Shown: positions 53,926-62,523 of the stretch, in pieces
How positions within the stretch are numbered: the first letter of the stretch is position 1
Layout: each line of letters opens with the position of its first letter
From: JBDZVM01 sp040255675
Lineage (GTDB): Bacteria; Actinomycetota; Actinomycetes; Acidothermales; Acidothermaceae
Assembly: GCA_040255675.1 (NCBI GenBank)
Contig: JBDZVM010000001.1
Location: 178,171-242,170 of the forward strand
DNA: 64,000 nucleotides
Direction of reading: 5' to 3'
Notes under the pieces: model-generated
Seen by the model: only the letters and a program-made list of their open reading frames with translations
Told to the model about the DNA's origin: nothing
The model's database searches: none
Made by a program: the position numbers and the translations under genes

Positions 53926-54183
53926 CTACCAAAGACGCGGCGCGAGCGCCCACGTGCCGCAGCTGACGTCGCAGTTTTCGCACTCGACCCAGCCGGTGCG
54001 ATCGAGGAACGTCTCTGCCGTGATGTCCCCGGGCAGCACGGCCACGTGGCCACCCATCGCGCATCCACACACGGGGCACGCGTCCGTTGGGCGAGCATGG
54101 CCGAACTGGATTCCGACGGCGTGCAACAGCGTGACGGGCGCCTCCAGGACGCTCGCCCAGCAGCGGCGTGACTCGCGCGCCAT
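53926..54183 (-). CDS. small zinc-ribbon-like protein
   Basis: An 85-aa protein with two CxxC pairs: ACPVCGCAM (~35) and VECENCDVSCGTW (~70), the arrangement of a zinc ribbon. ATG at 54183 shares one base with the upstream stop (TGATG), so it is coupled to the 54183 gene. Function unknown; likely part of the mobile cargo. Confidence 0.65.
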   Translation of the reverse strand: MARESRRCWASVLEAPVTLLHAVGIQFGHARPTDACPVCGCAMGGHVAVLPGDITAETFLDRTGWVECENCDVSCGTWALAPRLW

Positions 54184-54536
54184 CAGGCCGCCGCCGGGTT
54201 TCTTTGCGCACCTTGTCGCGGTGCCGCGTCGCGTTGGCAGATCGGGCACTCCAGCACCTGCGTTGTGCCGTCGTGCGCGAGGCCGGCGTCTCGGGCCAAC
54301 CATGTGTCGAACAGCCGCGGGTAAAGCGCGGGGAATTCGCGCTGCATGGTGGCCTCGACCGCATACAGCAGCTGGGTGGCTTCATCGGCGTCGTCGAGGT
54401 GATGCACCTCGTGGGCGGCGACCGTCACCGCGAGCTTGTCGCGCACCTCGAGGAGATGCTGAAGCCGACGTCGTCGCCGCAGATCATCGCGGCCGCTGGG
54501 GTTGAAGGTGAACGATGGCGCGGTTTTGCTTTTCAT
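54183..54536 (-). CDS. small helical CxxC protein, paralogue of the 43744 gene
   Basis: A 117-aa protein: RRRRRLQHLLEVRDKLAVTVAAHE body and LECPICQRDAA C-terminus. ATG at 54536 has a GGGAGGA ribosome site at correct spacing; the longer open frame upstream is not needed. It aligns along its length with the 43744 protein (LLEVRD/LLEIRD, ADEATQLL/ADELLRC, ARDAGLAH/QHDAELAH, CPIC/CGLC). The two flank the R-M operon in opposite orientations. No function assigned. Confidence 0.7.
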   Translation of the reverse strand: MKSKTAPSFTFNPSGRDDLRRRRRLQHLLEVRDKLAVTVAAHEVHHLDDADEATQLLYAVEATMQREFPALYPRLFDTWLARDAGLAHDGTTQVLECPICQRDAAPRQGAQRNPAAA

Positions 54537-54824
54537 CGGTCCTCCCGGACCGTAGACGTCCCGCCCGGCTCGGACGCCGGGTCGGTGACGCGGCGCCCCG
54601 ATCGGTTGGCGGGGTGCGTCGCGCACCGTGGTGGCGTCGCTGTGCCCCACAATGCCTAAGCAGGCAAACACCCCACTGGACTCCACTCCACATGTTCGGC
54701 GTACGTCGCAGGCATTGACGGAGTGGGTGTCGCCTCCGTGCAAGCGGGCATCCATCCGGCGATGCTTTGGAACGTGTCGTAGGCAGACCCGGTTTGGCCC
54801 CATGTCGTGGGACACTTCTCACCA
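54537..54824. promoter_or_regulatory. 288-bp divergent region before the helicase
   Basis: Lies between the minus-strand small CxxC gene and the plus-strand helicase, so it should carry both promoters. No -10/-35 pair, operator or hairpin is clear. The helicase start lacks a good ribosome site, so a leaderless message is possible. Confidence 0.35.
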
Positions 54825-57800
54825 ATGAGCGAGCACGCTTACACCGCGGCCTCGAAGCAGGCGGGCTGGTTGTCCCCGAGCGTCTGGGCACAGCCAGAAG
54901 ACATTTCGGCCAACCCGATCCGGCAGCTCGTCGTTCCCTTAGGTCGTTTCGTTGCTGTGTCAGGTGTTGCAGGAGCACTGGAGGTCCGCAATAGCTACGG
55001 CGCGTGGTCAGGATCGACGCCTGACCGTCCACTCAGCAAGGACGATGTCTGGGTCAGACTGCCACTTGGGGCTAAGCCAGGTGACCAACTAAAGAACGCT
55101 TCGTGGCACCTGCCTTCGGTGGTTGCGCGATCCTCGCCCGCAAAAGTGCTTGGCAGCTACAAGGACGCCATCACCTTCAACGAAGGCACCGAGCACTCGC
55201 CTGGTTTGCGCTCGCCGCAGCTTGGCGCGGTCCACGCGGTGCTTGGCTACTGGACCACCAAGCGGGCGGTGCCTGCCACGGTAGTGATGCCGACGGGAAC
55301 CGGCAAGACGGAAACGATGCTCGCTTTACTGGTGGCGGCGCGGTTGAGGAAACTGCTTGTGCTGGTGCCCTCCGATGCGCTGCGCGAACAGGTGGCGAGG
55401 AAATTTGAGACGCTTGGCGTACTCCAGGAGCTCGGGATTGTCACTAGTGGGGCCCTCCGGCCGGTGGTGGGTAGGGTTCGACACGGTTTCATGGACGCGG
55501 AAGACGCGGGTTTGTTTGCCGACGCGTGCAATGTCATCGTGGCCACGCCACCGGCATTGGCCGCAAGCAGTCCTGCGGCGCTTCAGGCGCTGCTTGACGT
55601 CTGCAGCAACCTGTTCATCGACGAGGCACACCACGTGGCGGCGCGAAGTTGGTCCGCAGTCAGGGAAGCATTCCTTGGAAAAGATGTCGTGCAGTTTACT
55701 GCGACACCGTTCCGCGAAGATGGGCGTCATCTGCAGGGCCGCAACATCTATTCTTTTCCACTGCGCGAAGCACAAGCGCAGGGTTACTTCTCAGAGATCG
55801 ACTACACTGCGGTCATCGATTTCGACGACGTCGACAGAGCGCTCGCTGAACAGAGCGTTGCAAGACTACGAGCAGATCTCGATGCCGGGTATGACCACGT
55901 TCTGATGGCGAGGGTTGGCAGCATCAATCGAGCCAAAACTATCCAGTCCTATTACGGCAAGCTGGCACCTGAGCTCCAGCCCGTCATTATCAACAGCCAC
56001 ATGCCGAAGCGGCAACAACGCGAAGCCCTTGAGGCGCTTCGTAGCCGCGAGTCGCGAATCATTTTGTGCGTCAACATGCTCGGTGAAGGCTTCGACCTGC
56101 CTGCACTGAAGGTGGCAGCCGTTCACGATCCGCAGAAGAGTCTGGCTGTCACGCTTCAGTTCATCGGGCGCTTTGCCCGGACGTCCTCGCACGGCAACTT
56201 CGGTGGTGCGTCGGTATTCGTTGGCAGGACAGATATCGAGGTCGATCGACGGCTACGGGAACTGTATGCCGAGGATGCGGACTGGAACCTCGTGCTGCGC
56301 AATCTCACCGAGAGGGCAGTCGACGAGCAGCAGGACGTCAGTGACTTCGAGGACGGGTTCACCAGCTTGCCGGAGGAAGTGACCCTGCAAAGCCTGCTGC
56401 CGAAGCTGAGCACGGTCGTTTATCGCACACCGACGAACCGGTGGGAGCCGCAAGCTATTGTCGATTACTTCGGCGAGGAAAACCTCCTCACGGTGCCGAT
56501 CGGCCTCAACGTCCAGGCAGGCGTCGCCTGGTGCGTCGTGGAGCGGCGCGGCGAAGTCCGCTGGGGTGACATCAAGACGATCGAAGAGGTCGCCTACGAG
56601 CTCTACGTGCTCTATTTTGATGCCGCGCGGCGTCTCCTGTACATCAACAACTCCGCGAACGACGGCGTCTTCGAGGACCTCGCAGCAGCCGTCGCGGGAG
56701 CCGGTGTATCCCGGTTTACGGGGTCGACCGTCTATCGAGTGATGGCCGACATAGAACGGCTCGTACCCACCAATGTGGGTGTGCTCGACGCGCACGACCA
56801 GTTCCGCCGCTTCTCGATGCACGTCGGGTCTGACGTCACGGCGAGTTTCTCCCAAGCCGAGGCCGGCACGAAGTCACAGACCAATATCTCGGGGGGCGGA
56901 TACCGAAACGGCGAACGTGTGAGCATCAGCGCGTCGTTGAAGGGGCGTATCTGGTCACATGCGACCGCGCAGAGCCTGAAGCACTGGTGCGACTGGTGTG
57001 ATGACGTCGGCGGCAAGCTGCTCGATGACACAATCAGTATCGACAAGGTGATCGGCCAATTCATCCTTCCCGAAGCGATGAATCATCGGCCAGAAGGCGT
57101 GCTGCTCGCTGTTGAGTGGCCGTGGAGTGTCCATGCAATGCTCGCGCATAGCCTAAGGCTTTCGTTCGACGGTAGAGTCTTTGAAGCCGCTTATACGGAC
57201 CTCGTCCCTGACACTGGTGAGACGGGCGACGTATTCAGGTTCACAGTCAAGACCGGTGCCTGGGCAGTGAGCTACGAAGCGGACGTGCAGAAAGCGGGAG
57301 TTCGTTACCACAGCAGCAATGGCCCTGAGGTAACCGTTCTGCGGGCCCGCTCGGAGCAGCCTCTCAGTTCCTGGCTGAACGAGCATGGTCTCCTCTTCGT
57401 GCTTGATGATGATCGCATAATCGAGGGCGCTCTGATTTACAAGCCAACTTGGGATAGGCCGCCGTTTGACTTCACTCAGCTCACGCCGTTGGACTGGACC
57501 GGTACTAATCTCCAAATTGAATCGCAGACTAAAGACAAGCTCGTAAACTCGATCCAGCGCCGGGCGATCATCGAAGCCAAGAAAGAGCCTTGGGATGTCG
57601 TGCTCGACGACGATGGCCCCGGCGAGATTGCCGACGTCGTGGCACTACGAATCGACAGCCAGGGTCTGCTCGTCCGGTTGATCCATTGCAAATATTCACA
57701 CGGTGATGCACCTGGGGCTCGGGTTGCAGACCTGTACGAGGTATGTGGGCAAGCTCAAAAGTCGATCATGTGGCGCCGCAGCGATCTCCAACCATTCTTT

Positions 57801-58055
57801 CGTGCCCTGGACGACCGGGCACGTAAGAAGCGGCAACGCGATGGAGTTACCCCATTCGAAGTTGGCGATGTCAGGAAGTTGTACGAGATACGAGACAAGG
57901 CACTTGTCTTGCCACGCCGCGTCGAAATGGTAATCGTGCAGCCAGGCCTCTCGATATCTGGGGCATCGACCCAGCAGCTCGATCTACTGGCATCGACCCA
58001 GGCATATCTGAAGACAACCATCAACGCCCCATTGTTCGTGTGGTGCAGCGACTAG
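54825..58055 (+). CDS. SF2 DEAD/DEAH-type helicase with C-terminal nuclease-like segment
   Basis: A 1076-aa protein. Helicase motifs: Walker A MPTGTGKTETM (~155), VIVATPPAL (Ia/Ib area), DEAH box LFIDEAHHVAA (~264), FTATPF (~291), and motif VI QFIGRFARTSS (~446). A unique ~450-residue middle follows. Near the C-terminus WDVVLDDDGPGEIADVVAL (~925-940) and LIHCKYSHG (~955) resemble a PD-(D/E)xK nuclease core, with Cys in place of the usual E/Q before the Lys. It resembles the helicase plus nuclease design of type III R or other defence enzymes. Start: ATG 54825 preferred; GTG 54807 is an alternative and neither has a strong ribosome site. Confidence 0.82.
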   Translation: MSEHAYTAASKQAGWLSPSVWAQPEDISANPIRQLVVPLGRFVAVSGVAGALEVRNSYGAWSGSTPDRPLSKDDVWVRLPLGAKPGDQLKNASWHLPSVVARSSPAKVLGSYKDAITFNEGTEHSPGLRSPQLGAVHAVLGYWTTKRAVPATVVMPTGTGKTETMLALLVAARLRKLLVLVPSDALREQVARKFETLGVLQELGIVTSGALRPVVGRVRHGFMDAEDAGLFADACNVIVATPPALAASSPAALQALLDVCSNLFIDEAHHVAARSWSAVREAFLGKDVVQFTATPFREDGRHLQGRNIYSFPLREAQAQGYFSEIDYTAVIDFDDVDRALAEQSVARLRADLDAGYDHVLMARVGSINRAKTIQSYYGKLAPELQPVIINSHMPKRQQREALEALRSRESRIILCVNMLGEGFDLPALKVAAVHDPQKSLAVTLQFIGRFARTSSHGNFGGASVFVGRTDIEVDRRLRELYAEDADWNLVLRNLTERAVDEQQDVSDFEDGFTSLPEEVTLQSLLPKLSTVVYRTPTNRWEPQAIVDYFGEENLLTVPIGLNVQAGVAWCVVERRGEVRWGDIKTIEEVAYELYVLYFDAARRLLYINNSANDGVFEDLAAAVAGAGVSRFTGSTVYRVMADIERLVPTNVGVLDAHDQFRRFSMHVGSDVTASFSQAEAGTKSQTNISGGGYRNGERVSISASLKGRIWSHATAQSLKHWCDWCDDVGGKLLDDTISIDKVIGQFILPEAMNHRPEGVLLAVEWPWSVHAMLAHSLRLSFDGRVFEAAYTDLVPDTGETGDVFRFTVKTGAWAVSYEADVQKAGVRYHSSNGPEVTVLRARSEQPLSSWLNEHGLLFVLDDDRIIEGALIYKPTWDRPPFDFTQLTPLDWTGTNLQIESQTKDKLVNSIQRRAIIEAKKEPWDVVLDDDGPGEIADVVALRIDSQGLLVRLIHCKYSHGDAPGARVADLYEVCGQAQKSIMWRRSDLQPFFRALDDRARKKRQRDGVTPFEVGDVRKLYEIRDKALVLPRRVEMVIVQPGLSISGASTQQLDLLASTQAYLKTTINAPLFVWCSD

Positions 58056-58556
58056 CTCAGGCCAACTGAAGTGCGTGCCGGGCCTACGCGTGTGCCAACG
58101 CGACTCGGGTGCCATACCGGCGGTCGGCAACGGCCTCAGTCGGGCGTTACGGCGGCACCTATGGCCCGACGGTGTGTATCACCGGCCGCAGGGCTGCCGC
58201 TTTCGCGAGTGTGCATGGAGACTGAGCAGCTGAGAGCTTTCCCGAACCGTTGCGTCTCGGCCCTGCAGCTACATGAAGCCCGTTCCGCCGGTGCCCTCGG
58301 ATCAGCAATTATGGGCACGTGGTTGCGTTCCTCCCCTCCGACTGCCCCACCCGGGACGGCCCAGGTTGCCTGACACATCAAGCGGGAACGTCGCCATCTT
58401 CTAGCGACGCTCGGCGACTCCACCCGTGTGTTTGGCCCGGTTTCGCGGCTTTCGACACACCCGTCCCAGGAGGTTGTGACGGCGAGGCAGTTGCATCGCT
58501 CCCGAGATTGGCGTGAAAACGCCGTTTCGAGCTGGCGGCAGGCGATCATTGGTTAT
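58056..58556. other. 501-bp intergenic region, no supportable gene
   Basis: Lies between the helicase and the PIN-GNAT-PUA gene. The short frames here lack ribosome sites and protein-like composition. It may carry the promoter of the downstream pair; none is obvious. Confidence 0.4.
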
Positions 58557-60098
58557 ATGAGGTCGGGGACCGCCGGGAGCAGTCGCGTCACCAAGCTGCG
58601 CTTTTTGCTTGACACGAACGTGTTCATCGCAGTCGAGCCGTACGCGGGGGTGATGGAGCGTGGCCTGCAACCGGGCGCTGAGCTACTGCGGCTGGCGGCT
58701 GAGCAAGGCCATGTGTTGTTGCTGCATCCGGCAACGTATGACGACATTCGTGAGGACAAAGACGCACTGCGGCGAGCGCAGCGCCTCGCCGAGGCTGGCA
58801 AGTACCGGCAGCTGACAGAGGTGCCGGTCACCGCACGGTTGGAGGCCTTGGCCGGTTCGAGCCCGTCCGGGTCCAATGATCACAAAGACTTGCGGCTGCT
58901 GGCGGCACTGGACGCACGGGCTGCGACGTACCTGATCAGCGAAGACATTCCGTTGCGCAAGCGCGCCACTCGAGCCGAGCTTGGCGACGCCGTCCTCACA
59001 GTCGCCGAAGCGGTAACACTGCTGCGAAATCTTGCTAGCGGCGCCTCACCGCCGCCGCCGCAAGTGCAGCGGATACCGAGCTACGCGCTGAATCCTGCAG
59101 ACCCGATTTTCGGATCGCTCCGGGCCGACTATCCCGGCTTCGACGCGTGGCTGGACCGAGTGCGCTCAGATGAGGATGGGCGGCTGTGTTTCGTGATTCG
59201 CGACGACGACGGCTACGCCGCGCTCGCGCTGCTCAAGCGCGAGTCGCACGCCGAATACACGGAGCTGCGATCGCCGGTGTTGAAACTGTCCACGTTCAAG
59301 GTCGACGCGGCGCACTCCGGGTCGAGGTACGGCGAGTTGCTGCTCAAGGCCATATTCGCCACTGCACACGACGAGGGCGCCGGGAGCCTGTACGTCACGG
59401 TGTTGCCGCGGTACGAACTGCTCATCCAACTGCTGGACTCGTTCGGATTCGCCATCACCGGGCACCGGACCGCACTCGGCGAACTCGTGCTCGTCAAACA
59501 GCGTCGACCTGGCTCTGAAGCTAGCTCAACGGATCTCGATTACCACGTAAGATACGGGCCTCCAGCGCTGGCGCTTCGCCAGCCGGTGTACGTCGTGCCG
59601 ATCGAACCTCGCTGGCATGAGCAGCTGTTCCCAGACGCCCCGGTCATCACCGACTCCGGACAAGACATCATCCCCGGCATGGAGACCATCCCTCGCACGC
59701 ACCCCTGGGGCAACGCGTTGCGCAAGGCCTACATCTGCCATAGCAACAACACGCGGTTGGAAGTCGGCGACACGCTGCTGTTCTACCGTTCGCACGATGT
59801 GCAGGCGATAACTGCGGTTGGTGTGGTCGACGGGCTGCTCCGCAGCAGCGACCCAGACGAGATCATCACCTACGTCGGCGGCCGCACGGTGTACGCTCCC
59901 GCGCAGATCGTCGACATGTGCCAGCGTGTCAGGAAGCCCCTTGTCATACGTTTCAGGCAAGATCGGTTCGTCGACCCACCATGGAAACTAAGGGAACTGT
60001 GCGGCCAACACGTGCTCGCCGACGCACCGCAGACAATCGTGACCGTACGAGCAGGAGGCGTTGCATGGCTTCGGACCCAGCTGACCGAGTCGCCTTGA
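58557..60098 (+). CDS. PIN - GNAT - PUA-like (EVE/ASCH-type) fusion protein
   Basis: A 513-aa three-part protein. The N-terminal PIN nuclease domain has LRFLLDTNVFIAVEP (~15), DDIREDKDALRRAQ, SNDHKDLRLLAAL and YLISEDIPLRKRA, the four expected acidic positions. The middle (~225-310) is GNAT-like: LKLSTFKVDAAHSGSRYGELLLK with an R-x-x-G-type acetyl-CoA loop and LLDSFGFAITGHR. The C-terminal ~125 residues (KAYICHSNNTRLEVGDTLLFYRS, ITAVGVVDGLL) look PUA-like, a fold used to read modified bases or RNA. ATG at 58557 is chosen; the frame opens upstream at 58428. It overlaps the ASCH gene by 34 bp. Probably an RNase toxin-type effector; activity is inferred. Confidence 0.75.
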   Translation: MRSGTAGSSRVTKLRFLLDTNVFIAVEPYAGVMERGLQPGAELLRLAAEQGHVLLLHPATYDDIREDKDALRRAQRLAEAGKYRQLTEVPVTARLEALAGSSPSGSNDHKDLRLLAALDARAATYLISEDIPLRKRATRAELGDAVLTVAEAVTLLRNLASGASPPPPQVQRIPSYALNPADPIFGSLRADYPGFDAWLDRVRSDEDGRLCFVIRDDDGYAALALLKRESHAEYTELRSPVLKLSTFKVDAAHSGSRYGELLLKAIFATAHDEGAGSLYVTVLPRYELLIQLLDSFGFAITGHRTALGELVLVKQRRPGSEASSTDLDYHVRYGPPALALRQPVYVVPIEPRWHEQLFPDAPVITDSGQDIIPGMETIPRTHPWGNALRKAYICHSNNTRLEVGDTLLFYRSHDVQAITAVGVVDGLLRSSDPDEIITYVGGRTVYAPAQIVDMCQRVRKPLVIRFRQDRFVDPPWKLRELCGQHVLADAPQTIVTVRAGGVAWLRTQLTESP

Positions 60099-60496
60099 TG
60101 GCCATCCATCCTCGCCACGCGGAGGCAATTCTCGACGGTCGCAAGACCGTCGAGCTCCGCAAGCGCGGGCTTGCAACCGACGTGCGTACCGTCGTCATCT
60201 ACGCGACCAGCCCCGTCCAGCGGATCGTCGGCGCGTTCGATGTAGCAGACACCATCCGGGACCTTCCGAAACGGTTGTGGGCTCGCGTTAGAGGCAGCGC
60301 GTGCATCGATCAGGCGGAGTTCGACCGCTACTATGACGGTTCCGGCGAAGCCGTCGCGTTCGTCGTCGACAAGCCACGCCGGCTTGCCGCGTGCGCGCTG
60401 TCCTCACTGCAGCCATCGCCCGCCGTGCCGCAAAGCTTCGTGTATCTGCCAGGCGAGATGCTGCGGCAATTAGATACAGATCACCGCGAGGCGTGA
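60065..60496 (+). CDS. ASCH domain protein (COG4933-like)
   Basis: A 143-aa protein with the ASCH motif AIHPRHAEAILDGRKTVELRKR (family pattern P-x6-I-x2-G-x-K-x2-E-x-R; written here as HPRHAEAILDGRKT and VELRKR), then VVIYATSPVQRIVGAFDV. Related proteins bind RNA or nucleotides and some cut RNA. ATG at 60065 has AGGAGG at 60053-60058 and lies inside the end of the PIN-GNAT-PUA gene, so the two are translationally coupled. Possible role: partner or antagonist of that effector. Confidence 0.82.
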   Translation: MASDPADRVALMAIHPRHAEAILDGRKTVELRKRGLATDVRTVVIYATSPVQRIVGAFDVADTIRDLPKRLWARVRGSACIDQAEFDRYYDGSGEAVAFVVDKPRRLAACALSSLQPSPAVPQSFVYLPGEMLRQLDTDHREA

Positions 60497-60803
60497 TTGG
60501 GGCGCGGGGGCTCATCGGCATCGCCTAAGTCGTCAAACGCAGCAAGCGGGCTCCTGGAGGCAGGCGCACCACGGCATGAGGACGCTGGTCACTCACAAGG
60601 CCACGGCAACGCTGCCCTCGTGCCCACGGCGTCGGTCGTCGAGTCGGCACGGGCCGGCATTGCTGGCGCAGAGTCACTATGTTCTCCATGCCGCTCTTCC
60701 CTGGCGGACCACGAGGGATGCAAAGGGCGGCCGTCCTGCACGACGATCAGACACGGAAAATGCGAGAGTCGCTGTTGCGCGACCGACCATCTAAACCCGG
60801 CTG
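60497..60803. other. 307-bp region between convergent genes
   Basis: Separates the ASCH gene from the minus-strand gene at 60804. No reading frame with a credible start, and no good hairpin terminator was found. Confidence 0.35.
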
Positions 60804-61343
60804 TCAGCGACGTTTGCCGAGACCAGGGAGGCCCCCGCTGACCGTACGCACGGATCGACCCCAGCCGCGCTCGTAGCTTTCGGGCAGACTCGACGAATGC
60901 GATTTTGAACTCTTCACTCTTTTCGGAACGGTCGCGACCCGGCGGCGGGCCACTGCAACGAGCTCAGCGTCCGTGCTGCCTGTCATCTTGAGAAGTCGGG
61001 ACATGCTGCGAAGGGCGTCGTCGTACCGGCCCAGCGCTTGCGACAGCTGTTCGGCCAATCGTCGGTCCTGATCTTGCTTCGCTGTGCGCTCGTCTGAAGC
61101 AGGCAGGCGACGGCCGCTGGACCCGGGGGCGTTCCGCGGAGGGGGCGAAATACGTACGCACAAGGGGCATTGGACGCCGCGGGCGGGCAGGATGGGGCCC
61201 GCCCAAGAGACGTCGTCCCAGCCGGCGTCGACACCGCACCACGCGTGCCATCGCCGGGTGGACGCGCTTCCGTCGCACGACTCGGTACGGTGCACCAAGT
61301 CATCAGCGTACGCGCGAAACCATAACTGGTGGTCGTCGACCAT
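60804..61343 (-). CDS. hypothetical protein with CPLC pair
   Basis: A 179-aa protein of unknown family. The N-terminal half has several Trp/Cys residues (WHAWCGVDAGWDDVSWAGPIL, then GVQCPLCVRI), possibly a zinc site. A helical basic middle (AEQLSQALGRYDDALRSMSRLLKM) and a Ser/Arg/Lys-rich tail follow. An AAGGAGG site sits upstream of GTG 61355 and ATG 61343; I use the ATG since GTG is too close to it. Unlike the neighbours it lies on the minus strand. Confidence 0.6.
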   Translation of the reverse strand: MVDDHQLWFRAYADDLVHRTESCDGSASTRRWHAWCGVDAGWDDVSWAGPILPARGVQCPLCVRISPPPRNAPGSSGRRLPASDERTAKQDQDRRLAEQLSQALGRYDDALRSMSRLLKMTGSTDAELVAVARRRVATVPKRVKSSKSHSSSLPESYERGWGRSVRTVSGGLPGLGKRR

Positions 61344-61473
61344 CGCTGTTCTCACGCCTCCTTGCAGCCGCTTACACGGTCTGTCCGTGATGCTCGCATG
61401 TTTTCACGAAATGCCGACACGGCCTGCCGATCCTGCGAAAGCCTCGTCTGAGTGACCGCGCGGCACGGCGGTC

Positions 61474-61866
61474 CTAGCGCGGAACCTTCAGTCCTCGCCG
61501 TGCAGCAAGCTTCGGCGCGACACGTCGATCGGGCGGCTCACGGACACAACCGATCCGAACGCGGCATCCCATTACGTCGAAACCGATGAGGTGCCGATGG
61601 GCGGGTGCCGCGACAGGAGCACAGCTCGCCTGGCAGGCGGCCTGCTGCATGCCAAAGTGCTGATCGTCGACGGCATCCGCGGACATCGGTAGCGCCAGCG
61701 TCACCAGCCATGCAGCAAGTTCGGTTGCGGCCTCCTGACACGGCTGGTGATGCGCCGGCGACCATCCACTGCTAGCGACGGTCGGTGGGATCGAGAGATT
61801 GTCATATACCCCAGGCTGATCCACTTGCACGGTAGTATTTCCGTTCGCCGCTACGTGATCAACCAT
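61474..61866 (-). CDS. possible small protein with Cys/His-rich C-terminus
   Basis: A 130-aa frame with G/C-rich third positions and His/Cys-rich segments (HHQPCQEAATEL, AACQASCAPVAAPAHRH, GCRVRIGC). No family and no ribosome site at ATG 61866. It lies 16 bp from the divergent 61883 gene. Its reality is uncertain. Confidence 0.35.
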   Translation of the reverse strand: MVDHVAANGNTTVQVDQPGVYDNLSIPPTVASSGWSPAHHQPCQEAATELAAWLVTLALPMSADAVDDQHFGMQQAACQASCAPVAAPAHRHLIGFDVMGCRVRIGCVREPPDRRVAPKLAARRGLKVPR

Positions 61867-61882
61867 AGGGAGGGAGACAACC

Positions 61883-62230
61883 TTGCTGGAGAACCACGGC
61901 GAGATAATCGCTGCTATCCACGCGTTGCGCGAGGTGCGTGTCACCTGGCCATCGAAGGAAGACGGTGGTCGTTTGCAATCTCGTCGTTGCGCACCCATGG
62001 ATTACGGTCTTTCCCGCGTGTCAAAAACTGGTGGAGATAAATACCACTTCTGGGATTTCGAGAGCGATCGAAGCAACCATCCCCTCTCATTGCGGCACGA
62101 TCAAATCACGATCGTCGAAATTCTCGACACTCTTTTTGATCCAGCAGAGTTTATGCTCAAACCAGATGGAACATTGAAATGGGAGCCAGCGTGGCTCGTG
62201 ACAAGGGTTACGTGGGGTCGTTTCAACTAA
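61883..62230 (+). CDS. hypothetical 115-aa protein with TTG start
   Basis: A 115-aa soluble protein with no recognised family. It is Trp-rich at the end (DGTLKWEPAWLVTRVTWGRFN) and has DKYHFWDFESD in the middle. TTG at 61883 is supported by AGGGAGGGAG at 61867-61876 (6-bp spacing). GC content is lower than the surroundings, as in recently acquired DNA. It precedes the DUF6884/GIY-YIG gene by about 290 bp. Confidence 0.65.
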   Translation: MLENHGEIIAAIHALREVRVTWPSKEDGGRLQSRRCAPMDYGLSRVSKTGGDKYHFWDFESDRSNHPLSLRHDQITIVEILDTLFDPAEFMLKPDGTLKWEPAWLVTRVTWGRFN

Positions 62231-62523
62231 GAAGCTCATGAATCGCGGAGCTATCAAGCCACACGAAGCCTTCATGCCTGAAGTCCGACCGCTGAGGTTC
62301 GTGTGCTCGGGTCGCAGCCTCCTGTGTACAGGTGGAGGATACGTCGCCTGGCAACTGCACGAGAAAATGGCTGACGAGCAAGCGGATGCGGCATGGCCTC
62401 CCTGATACCGCGTCCGGCCGTGTCGTACGACGGCGACGACGTCCGACCGAGCCGCGCCCGTATGAACGCTTGCGTTACAGTCCTCAGGCTGACAGTGCGA
62501 TGCGCCGGGAGGATACTTCGGGC

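Noticed and set aside
53893..54171. Plus-strand frame opposite the zinc-ribbon gene
   Set aside because: The minus strand has a coupled start (TGATG at 54183) and CxxC pairs; this frame has neither.
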